Positions 5,999-6,670 of a stretch of 6,670 bases of DNA are shown here, piece after piece. The notes beneath the pieces are model-generated. The model was given only the letters and a program-made list of their open reading frames with translations, had not been told where the DNA came from and ran no database searches. The DNA lies in contig JAODAY010000132.1 in the NCBI GenBank assembly GCA_025463665.1, positions 1 to 6,670 on the forward strand. The letters run 5' to 3'. The translations under genes and the position numbers were made by a program. This DNA is from Microbacteriaceae bacterium. GTDB lineage: Bacteria > Actinomycetota > Actinomycetes > Actinomycetales > Microbacteriaceae. The number at the start of each line of letters is the position of its first letter. Position 1 is the stretch's first letter.

Positions 5999-6670
5999 GT
6001 GACAATGATCGAGCTGACTCCAACGGTGCGCCGGTCCTCCAGGCTCGACGCACTGCCGGTTGCGATCATCGGGGCAGGTCCGGTCGGACTCGCGGCCGCT
6101 GCCAACCTCGTCGAGCAAGGCATCGAGTTCGTCGTGTTCGAGGCGGGGGAAGCCGTGGCGAGCAGCATGAGCAAGTGGCGGCACATCCGCCTCTTCTCAC
6201 CGTGGGAGCACCTGATCGACCCGGCAAGCCAGAGACTGCTCGAGAAGACCGACTGGGCACTGCCGCCCGCGGAGGTCGCCCCCTACGCCGCCCAACTCAT
6301 CGACGACTACCTCGGGCCGCTCGCCGGCCTCGAGGCCATCGCCTCCCGGGTGCGACTCGGCAACACCGTCACGGCGGTGACGCGGGAGGGGATGGATCGC
6401 ACGCGTTCGGCCGGCCGCGATGAGACGCCGTTCGAGTTGAGGCTCGTGCGCGCCGACGGCTCGGTCACCGAGACGAGCGCCCGGGCGGTCATCGACACCT
6501 CGGGCACGTACGCCACGCCTAACGGCCTCGGCTCGAACGGACTGGAGCCGCTCGGCATGGCCGAGGCAGGGGGTCTGGTGGGGCACGCCCTGCCAGACGT
6601 TCTCGGCGCCGAGCGCGAGCGATTCGCCGGGCGCCACACGGTGGTCGTCGGCGCGGGGCACTCTGCAGCG
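5999..6670 (+). CDS. FAD-dependent NAD(P)-binding oxidoreductase (3' partial)
   Basis: The first 224 codons of a two-dinucleotide-binding flavoprotein run off the window end. Residues 21-50 form the FAD-binding Rossmann unit (VAIIGAGPVGLAAAA, GxGxxG at 25-30, with Glu48 ending the second strand). The motif IRLFSPW (63-69) follows, then VIDTSGTYATP (164-174), like the ATG motif of flavin monooxygenases and thioredoxin-reductase-like enzymes. The last residues, VVVGAGHSAA, begin the second Rossmann motif, expected to bind NADPH or NADH. From memory, close relatives (with RLFSPW and an ending GAGHSA) are common in actinobacteria, usually annotated only as FAD-dependent oxidoreductase, and some lie near arsenic-resistance genes; no such gene is visible here. 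The substrate is unknown. The GTG at 5999 was chosen for the GAGAGG 8 nt upstream; the ATG at 6005 is the main alternative and would shorten the protein by two residues. It is probably cytoplasmic, with no signal peptide. Confidence 0.9.
   Translation, partial: MTMIELTPTVRRSSRLDALPVAIIGAGPVGLAAAANLVEQGIEFVVFEAGEAVASSMSKWRHIRLFSPWEHLIDPASQRLLEKTDWALPPAEVAPYAAQLIDDYLGPLAGLEAIASRVRLGNTVTAVTREGMDRTRSAGRDETPFELRLVRADGSVTETSARAVIDTSGTYATPNGLGSNGLEPLGMAEAGGLVGHALPDVLGAERERFAGRHTVVVGAGHSAA

Noticed and set aside
5878..6423. A 181-codon + strand frame overlapping the flavoprotein start
   Set aside because: It is out of frame with the clear FAD-binding motif GAGPVG and encodes an Arg-rich string.

Overview
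The window looks like chromosomal DNA from a high-GC actinobacterium. GC content is very high, third codon positions are almost all G or C, and shadow frames stay open over thousands of bases. The histidine kinase, response regulator, giant membrane protein and flavoprotein all resemble actinobacterial families. Some starts sit 5-6 nt after a TANNNT-like -10 box, as in leaderless actinobacterial transcripts. Microbacteriaceae is the best guess, but this is inference; no rRNA or other marker is present.

Layout. (1) Bases 1-1555, + strand: a two-component system. It consists of the C-terminal part of a membrane-anchored HisKA_3-type histidine kinase (its start lies upstream of the window) and, 19 nt later, a complete NarL/LuxR-type response regulator. 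(2) Bases 1556-1621: a short convergent gap with a small hairpin. (3) Bases 1622-5485, - strand: one very large gene (1287 aa) for a polytopic membrane protein. It has an N-terminal four-cysteine zinc ribbon and roughly 35-40 hydrophobic segments, and resembles the actinobacterial family named after the SCO7613 C-terminal domain, whose function is unknown. (4) Bases 5486-5669: a divergent intergenic region with candidate promoters facing both ways and a CTGTG-N5-CACAG inverted repeat. (5) Bases 5670-5936, + strand: a small 88-aa two-helix membrane protein. (6) Bases 5999-6670, + strand: the N-terminal part of an FAD- and NAD(P)H-dependent oxidoreductase that runs off the window end.

How the genes may work together. 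The kinase and regulator are almost certainly a cognate pair: the kinase phosphorylates the regulator's Asp62, and the regulator binds DNA through its C-terminal helix-turn-helix. The signal and targets cannot be read here. Nothing links this pair functionally to the convergent giant membrane gene. The small membrane protein and the flavoprotein are codirectional, 62 nt apart, and could be cotranscribed, although the flavoprotein also has a good ribosome binding site and a possible promoter of its own.

No mobile element, CRISPR array, tRNA, rRNA or phage gene was seen. The most unusual item is the giant zinc-ribbon membrane protein, an uncharacterised family rather than a demonstrably new system. 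The second is the kinase/regulator junction, where two ATGA overlaps and a leaderless-type -10 box coincide.
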